Shown here piece by piece: positions 18,230-28,074 of a stretch of 64,000 nt of DNA (position 1 is its first letter; each line of letters begins with the position of its first letter). This stretch comes from Paracidovorax avenae ATCC 19860 (GTDB taxonomy: Bacteria > Pseudomonadota > Gammaproteobacteria > Burkholderiales > Burkholderiaceae_C): NCBI RefSeq assembly GCF_000176855.2, contig NC_015138.1, positions 62,001-126,000 of the forward strand. Direction: 5' to 3'. The notes under the pieces are model-generated. The model was not told the origin of the DNA. It ran no database searches and saw nothing but the letters and a program-made list of their open reading frames with translations. Position numbers and translations under genes: made by a program.

Positions 18230-19825
18230 TCAGGCCACCGAACGCTGCTGGTCCTTCCAGTAGGGCGCACGCAGCACGCGCTTGAGGATCTTGCCGCTGG
18301 GGTTGCGGGGCAGGGCCTCGAGGAAGTCCACGCTCCTGGGGCATTTGTAGTGCGCGAGGCGTTCGCGCATCCAGTCGATGATCTCGCGTTCGCTGGCCTG
18401 CGCGCCGGGCCGGAGCACCACGCAGGCCTTCACCGCCTCGCCCCAGGTGGCATCGGGCACGCCGACGACGGCCCCGTCGGCCACGGCGGGGTGTTGCGCC
18501 AGGAGGTTCTCGATCTCCGCCGGGTAGATGTTCTCGCCGCCGGAGATCACCATGTCCTTGATGCGGTCGTGGATGTAGAGGTAGCCGTCCTGGAGGTAGC
18601 CGCCGTCGCCGGTGCGCAGCCACCCGCCGCGCTCGCCGCGGCCCTCGGGGAAGGCGCGCTGCGTGGCTGCTTCGTCGCGCCAGTATTCCTTGAGGTTGCG
18701 CACGGACTCCAGCCATATCTCGCCGGTCTGGCCTTCGGGCAGGTCCTGCAGGGAGACGGGATCGACGATGCGCAGCCGGCATTGCCCGACCGGCCTGCCC
18801 GCGGAGCGCAGCAGTTGCGGCTCGGTGGCCGCGCGGCGGTGGTCCGCCTGCGAGAGGAAGGTCGCCGGGCCGGAGACTTCGGTCAGCCCGTACACCTGCA
18901 GGAAGTCGCACCGGAACGTGTCCATGGCCTGCTGCAGCAGCGTTTCGGAGACCGGGGAGCCGCCGTAGGCGATGAGTTCGAGGGCGCTGAAGTCGGTGGT
19001 CCGGGCGGCGGGCGACTGCAGCATGAACAGCAGCATGGCCGGCACCAGGAAGGCATGCGTGACCCGGTTTTCGGCCAGGCTGGCGATGAAGCCATCGGGC
19101 TCGAAGTCCGAGCAGGCCACGGTGGTGCCGCCGGTATGGAGCGTGAGCAGCAGCATGAGGATGCCGGCGACGTGGAAGGTCGGCAGGGGATTGCCGAGCA
19201 CGCCGTCGGCCCCGAAGTGCCATTCGTCCACCACCGCGCGGACGGCCGACAGCAGGCCCCGGTGCGAGAGCACGGCGCCCTTGGGCAGCCCCGTGGTGCC
19301 CGAGGTGTAGATCTGCATGGCGCTGTCGCCGGCCTGCGGCGCCATGGCCCGGAACCCACGCGCGTGCGGCGCGTGCCAGGCATCGAACGCGGGCGCGCCG
19401 GGCACGGCGCCGTCGGTGCAGACCACGGTGCAATCCGCCGGCAGCGCCACGCTGCCTCCGGGCAGGTAGGGCGCCGCGAAGGCGGCATCCACCATCAGCA
19501 GCCGGCTGCAGCCGTGGGCGATGATGTATTCGGCCTCGGCCGGTGCCAGGCGCCAGTTCACCGGCATGCAGACGGCGCCGGCTTTCATCGCGGCCAGCGC
19601 GAGCAGGATGAAGGGAACGTGGTGCCGGGTCATGCACGCCACGCGGTCCCCCGGGCCGATGCCTTGCTCCGCCAGCGCATTGGCGATGCGGTTGGTGTCT
19701 TCCTCTACCTGGCGGAACGTCCAGGTCCTCGCGCCCCAGCGGCAGGCCACCCGGTCGGGCCGGTTCTGCAGGTGCCGCTGGAGGGCGTCCAGCAGGCTGA
19801 GGTCATTCCGTCCAGGGTCGCTCAT
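18230..19825 (-). CDS. Acyl-CoA ligase (AMP-forming), atu-cluster
   Basis: ANL-superfamily acyl-CoA synthetase of 531 aa. The AMP-binding loop is IYTSGTTGLPKGAV (about residues 173-186), followed by the A5 motif YGLTEVSG, A7 TGDGGYLQDGYLYIHDR, A8 IKDMVISGGENIYPAEIE and the catalytic Lys in NPSGKILKR. It would activate a carboxylic acid, presumably a terpenoid such as citronellate or geranate given its neighbours. It is the last gene of the minus-strand catabolic cluster and overlaps atuA by 23 bp. The substrate is inferred from context only. Confidence 0.88.
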   Translation of the reverse strand: MSDPGRNDLSLLDALQRHLQNRPDRVACRWGARTWTFRQVEEDTNRIANALAEQGIGPGDRVACMTRHHVPFILLALAAMKAGAVCMPVNWRLAPAEAEYIIAHGCSRLLMVDAAFAAPYLPGGSVALPADCTVVCTDGAVPGAPAFDAWHAPHARGFRAMAPQAGDSAMQIYTSGTTGLPKGAVLSHRGLLSAVRAVVDEWHFGADGVLGNPLPTFHVAGILMLLLTLHTGGTTVACSDFEPDGFIASLAENRVTHAFLVPAMLLFMLQSPAARTTDFSALELIAYGGSPVSETLLQQAMDTFRCDFLQVYGLTEVSGPATFLSQADHRRAATEPQLLRSAGRPVGQCRLRIVDPVSLQDLPEGQTGEIWLESVRNLKEYWRDEAATQRAFPEGRGERGGWLRTGDGGYLQDGYLYIHDRIKDMVISGGENIYPAEIENLLAQHPAVADGAVVGVPDATWGEAVKACVVLRPGAQASEREIIDWMRERLAHYKCPRSVDFLEALPRNPSGKILKRVLRAPYWKDQQRSVA

Positions 19826-21689
19826 GGTGGTCTCCGTTGTGTGTCGTCGCGGCGGCAGTGCCTGGCTCCAGGTCTTGCGGGGGCAGTTGCGCGGCCAGCG
19901 ATGCCGGCACCCGGATCGGCATGTCGAGCAGCACCTGCGCGTGGCCCTTGCCGAGCGGGTCGAAGCGCGCGGATGCGGGGCCGCCGCCCGCGAGCGCGTC
20001 GTGCAGCAGCAGATTCAGCGAATGCGTGCCCGGCAGGTGGAAGCGCTCCACGCGTCCCTGCACGAGGTGCGCGAAATAGCGCCCCACGGCCTCGGGCGTC
20101 AGGCGTGCCCAGAGCAGGGGCAGCCACTCGGGGCGGCGCGCGATGACGCCGATGTTGGAGAGGTTGCCCTTGTCGCCGCTGCGCGCCCAGGCCAGGCGTA
20201 CCAGCGGCACTTCCTGCTGGGGTTCGCCGGCGGGATCGCTCCATGCCGCAGGCGCGGGCAGCGGAGGGGCTGCTGCCGGGCCCGGGGGCGGGGAGGGCAG
20301 CCAGGCCTCCGCGCAGGGGCGGCCGTCCAGGTGCACGCTCACCGGCACGCGCGCCTTGTCGATCAGGAACGAGAAGGGCTTGATCAGCGGCGTGGGCGAT
20401 GGCCGGCCGCCCGAAGGCATGGTGGTTCCCGGGGACCATGACGTGCCCGAGGGAGCGATCTCGCGCGCGAAGATCTCCAGCGCCTGCTTCTGCGGGTGAT
20501 CGACCACCACGCGCACCATGACCTCGCGCGAAGCGGCCGTGCGCGCGTGGGCGCCGTACAGCGATTCGTTGCCGAAGAGCTCGATCTGCACCCGGCTGTA
20601 GTCGGGCATGCCGGCCTGCCGCAGCAGGCCGCGCGTGCGCTCGACGATGGCCTCGCCGGTGCGCCGGGCCTTGGCCGCGGCATCGATGCCCACGATCACC
20701 ATCATGCCGGCGCAGCGGTATCCGTCCAGCTGCGTCGCGGACACCTTGTAGCTGCCGTTCGGCGCCCGGCCCCGCGCGCCGCTCACGCGCACACGCTCCG
20801 GGCCCCGCTGCTCGACCTCGACCTGGCGGAAGTCGCAGCTGACGTCCGGCAGCAGGTAGGCGGACGGGTCTCCGATCTCGTAGAGCATTTGCTCGATGAC
20901 GCAGGCGCGGTCGATCAGGCCGCCCGTGCCCGGCGCCTTGCCGAGTTCGAAGCTGCCGTCGGGATGGCAGTCGATGATGGGGTAGCCGATGTGGGCCCAG
21001 CCGGGCACGCGCCGCCAGTCGGTGAACAGGCCGCCCGTCGCCTGGCAGCCGCATTCGATGATGTGCCCCGCCAGGCTTCCGCCGGCCAGCGCGTCGAGGT
21101 CCTGCGGTGTCCAGCCGAATTCGTGGATCAGCGCGCCCAGGGTGACCGCGCTGTCCACGCCGCGGCCGGTGATCACGATGTCGGCGCCCGCGGCCAGCGC
21201 CCGCGCCACGGGGAAGGCGCCGAGGTAGGCGTTGGCGCTGAGCACCTGTGCGGGCAGCGCTTCGCCGGTGAACATGTCGCGCACACCGGCACTGCGCAGC
21301 GCCCCCAGCTGGGCGCTGACATCGTCGCCCTCGACCACGGCGATGCGTGGCGACAGGCCCATCGAGGCCGCCAGCGCCCGCAATGCGTCGGCGCAGCCCC
21401 GCGGGTGGATGCCGCCCGCATTGGCGATGACCTTGATGCCGCGCCGCAGGACTTCGGGCAGTACGTCGCGCATCGCGGTATCGACGAAGTCGGTGGCATA
21501 GCCCATGTCGGGCTTTTTCGCGCGCGCCGCGGCCAGCAGGGCCATGGTGGTTTCGGCCAGGAAGTCGAACACCAGGTAGTCGATCAGGCCCGAGGCCACC
21601 AATTGCGGCGCCCCGGTGCGGCTGTCGCCCCAGAAGCCCGAGGCCCCCCCGATCCGGACCACCTTGTTGGCCGGCTTGTGCTCCGCCAT
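19803..21689 (-). CDS. atuA: Acyclic terpene utilisation protein AtuA
   Basis: DUF1446-type protein of 628 aa, required for growth on citronellol/geraniol in Pseudomonas. The N-terminal domain opens RIGGASGFWGDSRTGAPQLV and contains NAGGIHPRGCADAL and DIVITGRGVDSAVTLGALIHEFGW. The C-terminal domain (from about residue 510) includes PLVRLAWARSGDKGNLSNIG, the hallmark of the AtuA ferredoxin-fold domain. Its reaction is unproven; roles in the lyase step or hydration have been proposed. It starts 3 bp after the SDR gene stop. Confidence 0.88.
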   Translation of the reverse strand: MAEHKPANKVVRIGGASGFWGDSRTGAPQLVASGLIDYLVFDFLAETTMALLAAARAKKPDMGYATDFVDTAMRDVLPEVLRRGIKVIANAGGIHPRGCADALRALAASMGLSPRIAVVEGDDVSAQLGALRSAGVRDMFTGEALPAQVLSANAYLGAFPVARALAAGADIVITGRGVDSAVTLGALIHEFGWTPQDLDALAGGSLAGHIIECGCQATGGLFTDWRRVPGWAHIGYPIIDCHPDGSFELGKAPGTGGLIDRACVIEQMLYEIGDPSAYLLPDVSCDFRQVEVEQRGPERVRVSGARGRAPNGSYKVSATQLDGYRCAGMMVIVGIDAAAKARRTGEAIVERTRGLLRQAGMPDYSRVQIELFGNESLYGAHARTAASREVMVRVVVDHPQKQALEIFAREIAPSGTSWSPGTTMPSGGRPSPTPLIKPFSFLIDKARVPVSVHLDGRPCAEAWLPSPPPGPAAAPPLPAPAAWSDPAGEPQQEVPLVRLAWARSGDKGNLSNIGVIARRPEWLPLLWARLTPEAVGRYFAHLVQGRVERFHLPGTHSLNLLLHDALAGGGPASARFDPLGKGHAQVLLDMPIRVPASLAAQLPPQDLEPGTAAATTHNGDHHERPWTE

Positions 21690-21692
21690 GGC

Positions 21693-22514
21693 TCAGGCCT
21701 CCACGAAGTAGTCGAGTTCCGGCTCGGTGCCCGGGTGGGCGAGGTAGCCGCTGAAATCGGTGTGGCCCATGCCGCGCAGCACCTCTTCGTCGAGGAAGCT
21801 GCGGCCGCTCACCTGCCGGCTGTCCTGCGTGAGGATCCAGTGGGCGGCGTCGGCCATGATCTCGGGCCGGCGCGCGCGCCCGGCCTGGCCCGGTGCCGCG
21901 ATGTGGAGCGCCGCGGTGGCGATGAGGGTGCGCGGCCAGAGCGTGTTGGCCGCGACGCCCGCGGCGCGGAATTCCTCCGCCACGCCCAGCGCGAGCAGGC
22001 TCATGCCGTATTTGGAGAGCGTGTACGCGGGATGGATGCCGAGCCAGTGCGGACGCAGGTTGATGGGCGGCGACAGGCTGAGGATGTGCGGGTTGCGCGC
22101 CTTCAGCAGGTGAGGAAGGCAGGCCTGGGTGCAGGCGAAGCTGCCGCGCACGTTCACGTCCATCATCAGGTCGTAGCGCTTGAGCGGCGTGCCGAGCACT
22201 CCCTGGGGATGGATCGCGCTGGCGTTGTTGACGAGGACGTCGATGCCGCCGAAGCGATCGACCGCCTGTTCCACGGCGGCTCGCACCTGCCCCTCGTCGC
22301 GGACATCCACCGCCAGGGGCAGCACCTGCCCGCCCGCGGCTTCGATCTCCACGGCCGCGCTGTGGATGGTGCCCGGCAGACGGGGATCGGGCTCGGTGGT
22401 CTTGGCCGCGATCACCACGCGGGCGCCGTCGCGCGCGGCGCGCAGGGCGATGGCCTTGCCGATGCCCCGGCTGGCGCCGGTGATGAAGAGGGTTTTGTCT
22501 CGGAGTGTGTTCAT
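21693..22514 (-). CDS. atuB: Short-chain dehydrogenase/reductase (AtuB/HSDL2-like)
   Basis: NAD(P)-dependent SDR of 273 aa. The cofactor loop is TGASRGIGKAIALRAA at residue 12 onward. NNASAIHPQG and the catalytic Tyr/Lys in YTLSKYGMS are present. The serine position is in LSLSPPINLRP, as in the HSDL2/AtuB subgroup. It would oxidise or reduce an alcohol/ketone in the terpenoid pathway. The family resemblance to AtuB and the position next to atuA support the name, but other SDRs (AtuG) cannot be excluded. An 88-bp gap separates it from atuE. Confidence 0.78.
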   Translation of the reverse strand: MNTLRDKTLFITGASRGIGKAIALRAARDGARVVIAAKTTEPDPRLPGTIHSAAVEIEAAGGQVLPLAVDVRDEGQVRAAVEQAVDRFGGIDVLVNNASAIHPQGVLGTPLKRYDLMMDVNVRGSFACTQACLPHLLKARNPHILSLSPPINLRPHWLGIHPAYTLSKYGMSLLALGVAEEFRAAGVAANTLWPRTLIATAALHIAAPGQAGRARRPEIMADAAHWILTQDSRQVSGRSFLDEEVLRGMGHTDFSGYLAHPGTEPELDYFVEA

Positions 22515-22602
22515 GGCGATGGTGCGTCTGAGGGGATGGTGGTCTCTGCCGCGCGTGCCGTCTTGCGCCGAATGGCTGCACGGCGCGGCGGATGCACGCC
22601 GG

Positions 22603-23394
22603 TCAGCGCCCGGTCCACCGGGGCTTGCGTTTCGCGTTGAAGGCGGCCATGCCCTCGCGCGCGTCTTCGGTCATCGGCATGAGCACGATCTGGCCCTCCG
22701 CATAGGCGATCGCCTGGTCGAAGGGCATGGCGGCCATCGCGCGCATCGCGTACTTTCCGCGCCGGATCGCCGTGGGGGATTTGTCGGCCAGCCGATCGAC
22801 CAGCCATCGGGTCTTGGCATCCAGGTCGGCCGCGGCCACCACGTGGTTGACCAGGCCGGCCTGCCGGGCCTCTTCGGCGGTGAAGGGCTCGCCGGTGAGC
22901 GCCCATTCGCGTACCGTGCGGGGGGCCACCAGCTCCTGCAGCAGGCTGAGCACCTGCACCGGGAACAGGCCGATCTTCACCTCGGGCAGGCCGAACACCG
23001 CATGGTCCGCGGCCACGGCCATGTCGGCCATGCACAGCAGGCCCATGCCGCCGGCCATGCAGGCGCCGTTCACGCGGGCCACGATCGGCAGCGTGGCGCC
23101 GCGGGCTTCGCGCAGCAGGTCCGCATAGTCGCCGTTGGGGCGCGAGAGATCGAATGCGAAGCCCTGGCCGGGCTGCAGGTCGCCCCCTGCGCAGAAGGCC
23201 CTCTCGCCCGCCGCCGTGAGCACGATCGCCCGCACCGCGGGCAGGGCGTGCGCCTGCCGCAGTCCTTCGCGCAGGCCGGCGATCACGCCCGCATTCAGGG
23301 CATTGCGCTTGTCCTCGCGGTGGATGGTGATCCAGAACACCGCGTCCCGCTGTTCGAGCAGGACTTCGCCGCCGGTGCCTGCCACTGCGTTCAT
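22603..23394 (-). CDS. atuE: Enoyl-CoA hydratase (isohexenylglutaconyl-CoA hydratase AtuE-like)
   Basis: Crotonase-fold hydratase of 263 aa. The oxyanion-hole residues are in AFCAGGDLQPGQG and NGACMAGGMGLLCMADMAVA. The stretch FGLPEVKIGLFP is followed by the catalytic region. The C-terminal KRKPRWTGR is typical of hydratases acting on long branched substrates. In the Atu pathway this enzyme hydrates isohexenylglutaconyl-CoA after the carboxylation step. The start ATG overlaps the stop of atuF (ATGA). Confidence 0.82.
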   Translation of the reverse strand: MNAVAGTGGEVLLEQRDAVFWITIHREDKRNALNAGVIAGLREGLRQAHALPAVRAIVLTAAGERAFCAGGDLQPGQGFAFDLSRPNGDYADLLREARGATLPIVARVNGACMAGGMGLLCMADMAVAADHAVFGLPEVKIGLFPVQVLSLLQELVAPRTVREWALTGEPFTAEEARQAGLVNHVVAAADLDAKTRWLVDRLADKSPTAIRRGKYAMRAMAAMPFDQAIAYAEGQIVLMPMTEDAREGMAAFNAKRKPRWTGR

Positions 23395-25373
23395 GCCGCG
23401 GCCCCTTCTTCCTGCGCCTCGGGCTGGATCTCGATCACGACCCGGCGCGATTCGATCTGCTCGCCCAGGCCCACCAGCACGGCGGTGACCGTGCCCCGCA
23501 CGGGCGCGTGGTGCACGTGCTCCATCTTCATGGCTTCCAGCGTCAGCAGGGGCTGGCCTGGTGATACCGCGTCGCCCACGGCCGCCAGCAGGGCCACCAC
23601 GCGGCCGTTCATCGAGGCGCGCACGCGGCCGTCGCCGCCGGCCTGGCCGCGCTGTGCGTGTGCAACGCGCGTGCGGTCCTCCAGCACGTGGGTGCGCCCG
23701 GCATGGTGGAACCACAGGCTGGCGCCGTCGCGGTCGAAGGCGACACTGTCCATGACACCGCCCAGGATGAAACGCGCGCGGTGCCCATCGAGCGCGACCT
23801 GTTCCAGTTCCTGCACGGTGCCCTGGACGTCCAGGGCGAAAACGTGCGGCCCCCGCTGCGACACGCTGACGGCGTGCCCGGCGCCATCAAGCGTGAAGCG
23901 CAGGCCCAGCGGCAGGCCGTGCGCCAGTTTCCCGCCCGCAGCGCCCTGCCCACCGAGCCTGTCCGTGGCATGCAGCAGCCAGGCGCCGATCAGCGCCGCG
24001 CGCGCCGTGGCCTGGGCGTCCTCGGGGATCAGCGTGGCTTCCTGCTGCGCGATGAAGGCGGTCGTGGTGCCCCCTTCGGCGAACACCGGATGGGCCAGGC
24101 AGCGCGCGAGAAAGGCCTGGTTGGTGCGCACGCCCAGCGCCACCGTGTCCTGCACGCCCTGCAGCAGGCGCCTGCGGGCCTCCTCGCGGGTGCGGCCGTG
24201 CGCGACCAGCTTGGCCACCATGGAGTCGTAATAGGGCGGTATCTCTGCCCCCGAATGCAGGCCGTGCTCCACGCGCAGGCCTTCGGGCACCTGCCAGCGC
24301 CGCAGCAGGCCGCTTTGCGGCATGAAGCCCGCGGGAACATCCTCGGCACACAGGCGCACTTCGATGGCGTGGCCCGAAAAGCCGATCGCCTCCTGCGCCA
24401 GCGGCAGCGGCTCCCCGGCGGCCACGCGCAGCTGCCATTCCACCAGGTCCAGACCGGTGATGGCCTCGGTGACCGGGTGCTCGACCTGCAGCCGCGTGTT
24501 CATCTCCATGAAGTAGTAATGGCCCTCGCGGTCGAGCAGGAACTCCAGCGTGCCGGCGCCCTCGTAGCCGATCGCCCGTGCGGCCTGCACCGCGGTGGCG
24601 CCCATGCGCGCGCGCAACCCGGGCGTTACCGCAGGCGAGGGCGCTTCCTCGATCACCTTCTGGTGGCGGCGCTGCACCGAGCAGTCGCGCTCGCCCAGGT
24701 GCACCGCTTGGCCGTGGCGGTCGGCGAAGACCTGGATCTCGACATGGCGGGGCTCGACGATCGCGCGCTCGAGGATCACGGTGTCGTCCCCGAACGCGTT
24801 CCTGGCTTCCGACCGGGCGCTGCGCAGCAGATCGGGGAATTCCTCCGCCGACCGCACCAGGCGCATGCCGCGGCCGCCCCCGCCGGCCGTGGCCTTGATC
24901 ATCACGGGGTAGCCGATGCGGGCGGCTTCGTCGGCGAGGCGCCCGCTGTCCTGGTCGCTGCCCTGGTAGCCCGGAATGCAGGGAATGCCGGCATCCATCA
25001 TGAGCCGCTTGGCGCCGGCCTTGTCGCCCATGGCGCGGATCGCCTCGGGGGAGGGGCCGACGAAGACCAGGCCCGCGGCGCGGCAGGCTTCGGCGAAATC
25101 CGCGTTCTCGGCGAGGAAGCCGTAGCCCGGGTGCACGGCGTCGGCGCCGCTGGCGCGGGCGGCCTCGATGAGGGCGGGGATGCGCAGGTAGGACTGCGCG
25201 GGCAGCGGCCCGCCGATGCACACGGCCTGGTCGGCGGCGCGCACATGTTCGGACCGGGCGTCGGCGGTGGAATACACGGCCACCGTGCGGTAGCCCAGGG
25301 CCCGTGCGCTGCGCATCACGCGCAGGGCGATTTCACCGCGGTTGGCGACCAGGATTCTGGAAAAGGGTGTCAT
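23391..25373 (-). CDS. atuF: Geranyl-CoA carboxylase alpha subunit (biotin carboxylase + biotin carrier)
   Basis: Protein of 660 aa with biotin carboxylase then carrier domain. It begins FSRILVANRGEIALRVMRSA. The ATP-grasp glycine loop is ATAGGGGRGMRLV, bicarbonate/ATP residues lie in ERDCSVQRRHQKVIEEAPSP and EMNTRLQVEHPVTE, and the C-terminal biotinyl domain carries the biotinylated Lys in LEAMKMEH. Methylcrotonyl-CoA carboxylase (LiuD) is the main alternative, but the atuA/atuE neighbours favour geranyl-CoA. An ATG nine bases earlier (25382) is also possible. Confidence 0.87.
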   Translation of the reverse strand: MTPFSRILVANRGEIALRVMRSARALGYRTVAVYSTADARSEHVRAADQAVCIGGPLPAQSYLRIPALIEAARASGADAVHPGYGFLAENADFAEACRAAGLVFVGPSPEAIRAMGDKAGAKRLMMDAGIPCIPGYQGSDQDSGRLADEAARIGYPVMIKATAGGGGRGMRLVRSAEEFPDLLRSARSEARNAFGDDTVILERAIVEPRHVEIQVFADRHGQAVHLGERDCSVQRRHQKVIEEAPSPAVTPGLRARMGATAVQAARAIGYEGAGTLEFLLDREGHYYFMEMNTRLQVEHPVTEAITGLDLVEWQLRVAAGEPLPLAQEAIGFSGHAIEVRLCAEDVPAGFMPQSGLLRRWQVPEGLRVEHGLHSGAEIPPYYDSMVAKLVAHGRTREEARRRLLQGVQDTVALGVRTNQAFLARCLAHPVFAEGGTTTAFIAQQEATLIPEDAQATARAALIGAWLLHATDRLGGQGAAGGKLAHGLPLGLRFTLDGAGHAVSVSQRGPHVFALDVQGTVQELEQVALDGHRARFILGGVMDSVAFDRDGASLWFHHAGRTHVLEDRTRVAHAQRGQAGGDGRVRASMNGRVVALLAAVGDAVSPGQPLLTLEAMKMEHVHHAPVRGTVTAVLVGLGEQIESRRVVIEIQPEAQEEGAAA

Positions 25374-25429
25374 CGGTTGCATGGCGGACGAAAGAGGTAG
25401 TGGATGCATCGGTCGCTGCGCAGAACGCC

Positions 25430-27049
25430 TCAGGGGCGCGCCACGGAGAACTGCATGGGCCGGGGGCTGCGCCCTTCGGCCTCGCGGCAGACCGCCAGCA
25501 CTTCGGCCAGCACGGCGCGGGTGTCCCGCGGGTCGATGACCCCGTCGTCGAGCAGGTGCGCGCTCGTGGTGAACACGCTCATCTGGCTGTCGAAGCGGTC
25601 CACGATGCGCCGGGACATGTGGTCCAGCTTTGCTTCGTCGATCGCGCCTTTGCGGCGCATGCCGGCCTCCGCGACGATGCGCATGGTCCCGGCGGCCTGC
25701 TCGCCGCCCATCACGGCGGTCCGGGCGTTCGGCCAGCTGAAGCAGAACCGCGGATGGAAGCCGCGGCCGCACATGGCGTAGTTGCCTGCGCCATAGGAGG
25801 CGCCGCAGTAGAGGGTGATCTGCGGCACGGTGGCGCCCGCCACGGCCTGGATCATCTTGGAGCCGTGCTTGATGATGCCGGCTTCCTCGTACGCACGGCC
25901 CACCATGAAGCCCGTCGTGTTGTGCAGGTAGAGGATGGGCGTGCGCGACTGGCAGCAGGCCTGGATGAAGTGCGTGGCCTTGGCGGCGCCGGCCGGGTCG
26001 ATCGGGCCGTTGTTGGTGATGACTCCCACGGGCCGGCCTTCGATCCGGAAGTGGCCGCAGACCGTGGCGCTGCCGTAGTTCTCGCTGAACTCCAGGAACT
26101 CGGAGCCATCGGCGATGCGGGCGATGACCTGCTTCATGTCCACCGGCCGCTTGGCGTCGGCAGGCATGATGCCCAGCAGTTCCTCGGCGTCGTAGCGCGG
26201 CGGCTGGAAGCTGCGCGCGGCTTCGGGGGCCGTGCCGTGGTGCCAGTCGATCTGGCCCAGGATCTCGCGCGCGATGCGCAGGGCGTCCCGGTCGTCCTCG
26301 GCGAGGTAGTCGCCCAGCCCGGAGACCGACGTGTGCATGAGCGCGCCGCCGAGTTCTTCCTCGGTGGCCACCTCGCCGGTGGCGGCCTTCAGCAGCGGCG
26401 GGCCGGCGAGGAAGGCGCGGGAGCGGTCGCGCACCAGGATGATGTAGTCGGCCAGGCCGGTCTGGTAGGCGCCGCCCGCGGTGGAGGAGCCGTGCGTCAC
26501 CGTCAGCACCGGCAGGCCGGCGGCGGACAGGCGCGCCAGGTTGCGGAACAGGTTGCCGCCCCGCACGAACTCCTCCACGCGGTACTGCATGAGGTTCGCT
26601 CCCGCGCTTTCGACCAGCTGCACATAGGGCAGCTTGTTGTCGAGGGCGATCTCCTGGATGCGCAGCTGCTTGTCCAGCCCCATGGGCTGCAGCGCGCCGG
26701 CATCGATGCCGGAGTCGGATGCGACCACCATGCAGCGTATCCCGTTGATGAAGCCGATGCCGCCGATCACCCCCCCGCCGGGCACGCTCGTGTCGAGGTC
26801 GGGCGTGTCCAGGCCCAGGCCCGCGAGCGTGGCGAGTTCCAGGAACGGCGCACCCGGGTCCAGCAGCAGCGAAAGGCGTTCGCGCGGCAACAGCTGCCGG
26901 CGCTTGTCGAAGCGTTCGCGCGAGGCGGCCGACCGGGCCTGCGTGCGCTGCTCGAAGGCGCGCAGGCGCCCGATGAGCCCGAGCATGTGCTCTCGGTTGG
27001 CGGCATGGTCCGCGCTGGTGGGGGAAAGGGTGGATTCGATCTGGGGCAT
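25430..27049 (-). CDS. atuC: Geranyl-CoA carboxylase beta subunit (carboxyltransferase)
   Basis: Acyl-CoA carboxylase carboxyltransferase of 539 aa that works with AtuF. It has an N half (LLPRERLSLLLDPGAPFLEL, PGGGVIGGIGFINGI) and a C half (RPVGVITNNGPI, LHNTTGFMVGRAYE, GASYGAGNYAMCGRGF). The active-site segment reads STAGGAYQTGLADY, whereas methylcrotonyl-CoA carboxylases as I recall them have AGGAYVPAM there. This points to the larger geranyl-CoA substrate. It is directly upstream of atuF (56-bp gap). Confidence 0.86.
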   Translation of the reverse strand: MPQIESTLSPTSADHAANREHMLGLIGRLRAFEQRTQARSAASRERFDKRRQLLPRERLSLLLDPGAPFLELATLAGLGLDTPDLDTSVPGGGVIGGIGFINGIRCMVVASDSGIDAGALQPMGLDKQLRIQEIALDNKLPYVQLVESAGANLMQYRVEEFVRGGNLFRNLARLSAAGLPVLTVTHGSSTAGGAYQTGLADYIILVRDRSRAFLAGPPLLKAATGEVATEEELGGALMHTSVSGLGDYLAEDDRDALRIAREILGQIDWHHGTAPEAARSFQPPRYDAEELLGIMPADAKRPVDMKQVIARIADGSEFLEFSENYGSATVCGHFRIEGRPVGVITNNGPIDPAGAAKATHFIQACCQSRTPILYLHNTTGFMVGRAYEEAGIIKHGSKMIQAVAGATVPQITLYCGASYGAGNYAMCGRGFHPRFCFSWPNARTAVMGGEQAAGTMRIVAEAGMRRKGAIDEAKLDHMSRRIVDRFDSQMSVFTTSAHLLDDGVIDPRDTRAVLAEVLAVCREAEGRSPRPMQFSVARP

Positions 27050-27168
27050 GGCGACCTGTGCTCGGGTGTCGCAACTGCATGCGACGGTGCCTGCAGCGTA
27101 GGCATGGCGGCTTTCGGGGTCTTGCGCCGAGTGGCTGTGCCGCTGCGGCATCGCACCCTGCCGGAGGA

Positions 27169-28074
27169 TCAGGCCGGAGTGCCGGGCAGCAGCCGCCACT
27201 TGGGCAGCAGCAGGGCCGGCCGGTAGCTCAGCTTGGTCTGGCGGAAATTGGCCAGGCCCAGGTCCTGTTCGAAGTTGAGCCAGTCCACGCGCGCGTCCGG
27301 GCGCTCGGCGAAGTGGCGGAACATGTGCTGCGTGATGCCCTTGAAGCGCACCAGGCCCTTGGCGAAGCGCACCACCCAGACGCCGGGCTGCAACGGTTCC
27401 GCGAGCAGGAAGCCCGCGGGCTCGCCATCGGCCCAGTGCATGAAGCCTTCGAGCCGCAGTTCCGGCACGCCGGCCAGGGCCTCGCGGCAGGGGGCGTCGT
27501 CGGCGTCGCCCGCGGCCTTGCCCTTGTCGTGCAGCCATCCCTGCAGCACGGCCAGCGCGTGCGGCTGCAGCGTGGGCCGGTAGGGTTCCGCATGCAGCGT
27601 GTGCGCGGCGTGCAGCTGTGCCACCAGGTTGGCTTTGTTGTGCAGGGCGGGGCCGCGGTAGCCACGGAACTGCCCGGCCGGATAGAGGTAGTCGGCATCG
27701 GCGCGCTCGGCCGACAGTTCCCATCCGGACCGGCCGAGTGCCTCGGCCTCGTGCCTGCACAGGGGAAACAGCCCGCCATGGCGCAGCGCCAGGTCGTGCA
27801 GCACGCCGCGCGGCGCCTCGCGGACATCGAACAGCGGCACGGCCAGCCGCTGCCCATCGTAGGCGCGGCCGGCGACGCAGGGCCAGGCGCCGCCGTGCCA
27901 CCGCCATTGGTGCGCATGCCGGAAGAGCCACAGGTTGCCGAACGACAGATCGGCCGGCGCATGCTCGCCCAGGCCTGCGATGCGGCGTTCGAGCAGGGGA
28001 GCGATGCGCGGCGCCAGGTCCAGCGTGAGCGCGAGGCCTTCGGCGCCGCCGGGTGTGTCAGCGTCGGGAGACAC
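27169..28074 (-). CDS. DUF2156-family (MprF C-terminal-like acyltransferase fold) protein
   Basis: Protein of 301 aa that matches the DUF2156/LPG-synthase C-terminal domain: an N-terminal DLSFGNLWLFRHAHQWRW, a central ALHNKANLVAQL equivalent to the lysine-rich GNAT-like loop, and the terminal DWLNFEQDLGLANFRQTKLSYRP. No membrane segments are seen, so it is a stand-alone cytoplasmic domain, perhaps an aminoacyl or acyl transferase. The GTG start overlaps the previous gene by 17 bp. Its role next to terpenoid catabolism is unknown. Confidence 0.75.
   Translation of the reverse strand: MSPDADTPGGAEGLALTLDLAPRIAPLLERRIAGLGEHAPADLSFGNLWLFRHAHQWRWHGGAWPCVAGRAYDGQRLAVPLFDVREAPRGVLHDLALRHGGLFPLCRHEAEALGRSGWELSAERADADYLYPAGQFRGYRGPALHNKANLVAQLHAAHTLHAEPYRPTLQPHALAVLQGWLHDKGKAAGDADDAPCREALAGVPELRLEGFMHWADGEPAGFLLAEPLQPGVWVVRFAKGLVRFKGITQHMFRHFAERPDARVDWLNFEQDLGLANFRQTKLSYRPALLLPKWRLLPGTPA

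Noticed and set aside
20496..22640. 714-residue plus-strand open frame over atuA and the SDR gene
   Set aside because: Mirror frame of well-supported minus-strand genes; its composition (Ala, Arg, Gly, His) lacks any domain.
23391..27080. Single 1229-residue frame that could suggest an AtuC-AtuF fusion
   Set aside because: AtuC is in another frame. The upstream part of this frame is antisense-like, and AtuF starts at 25373 or 25382.
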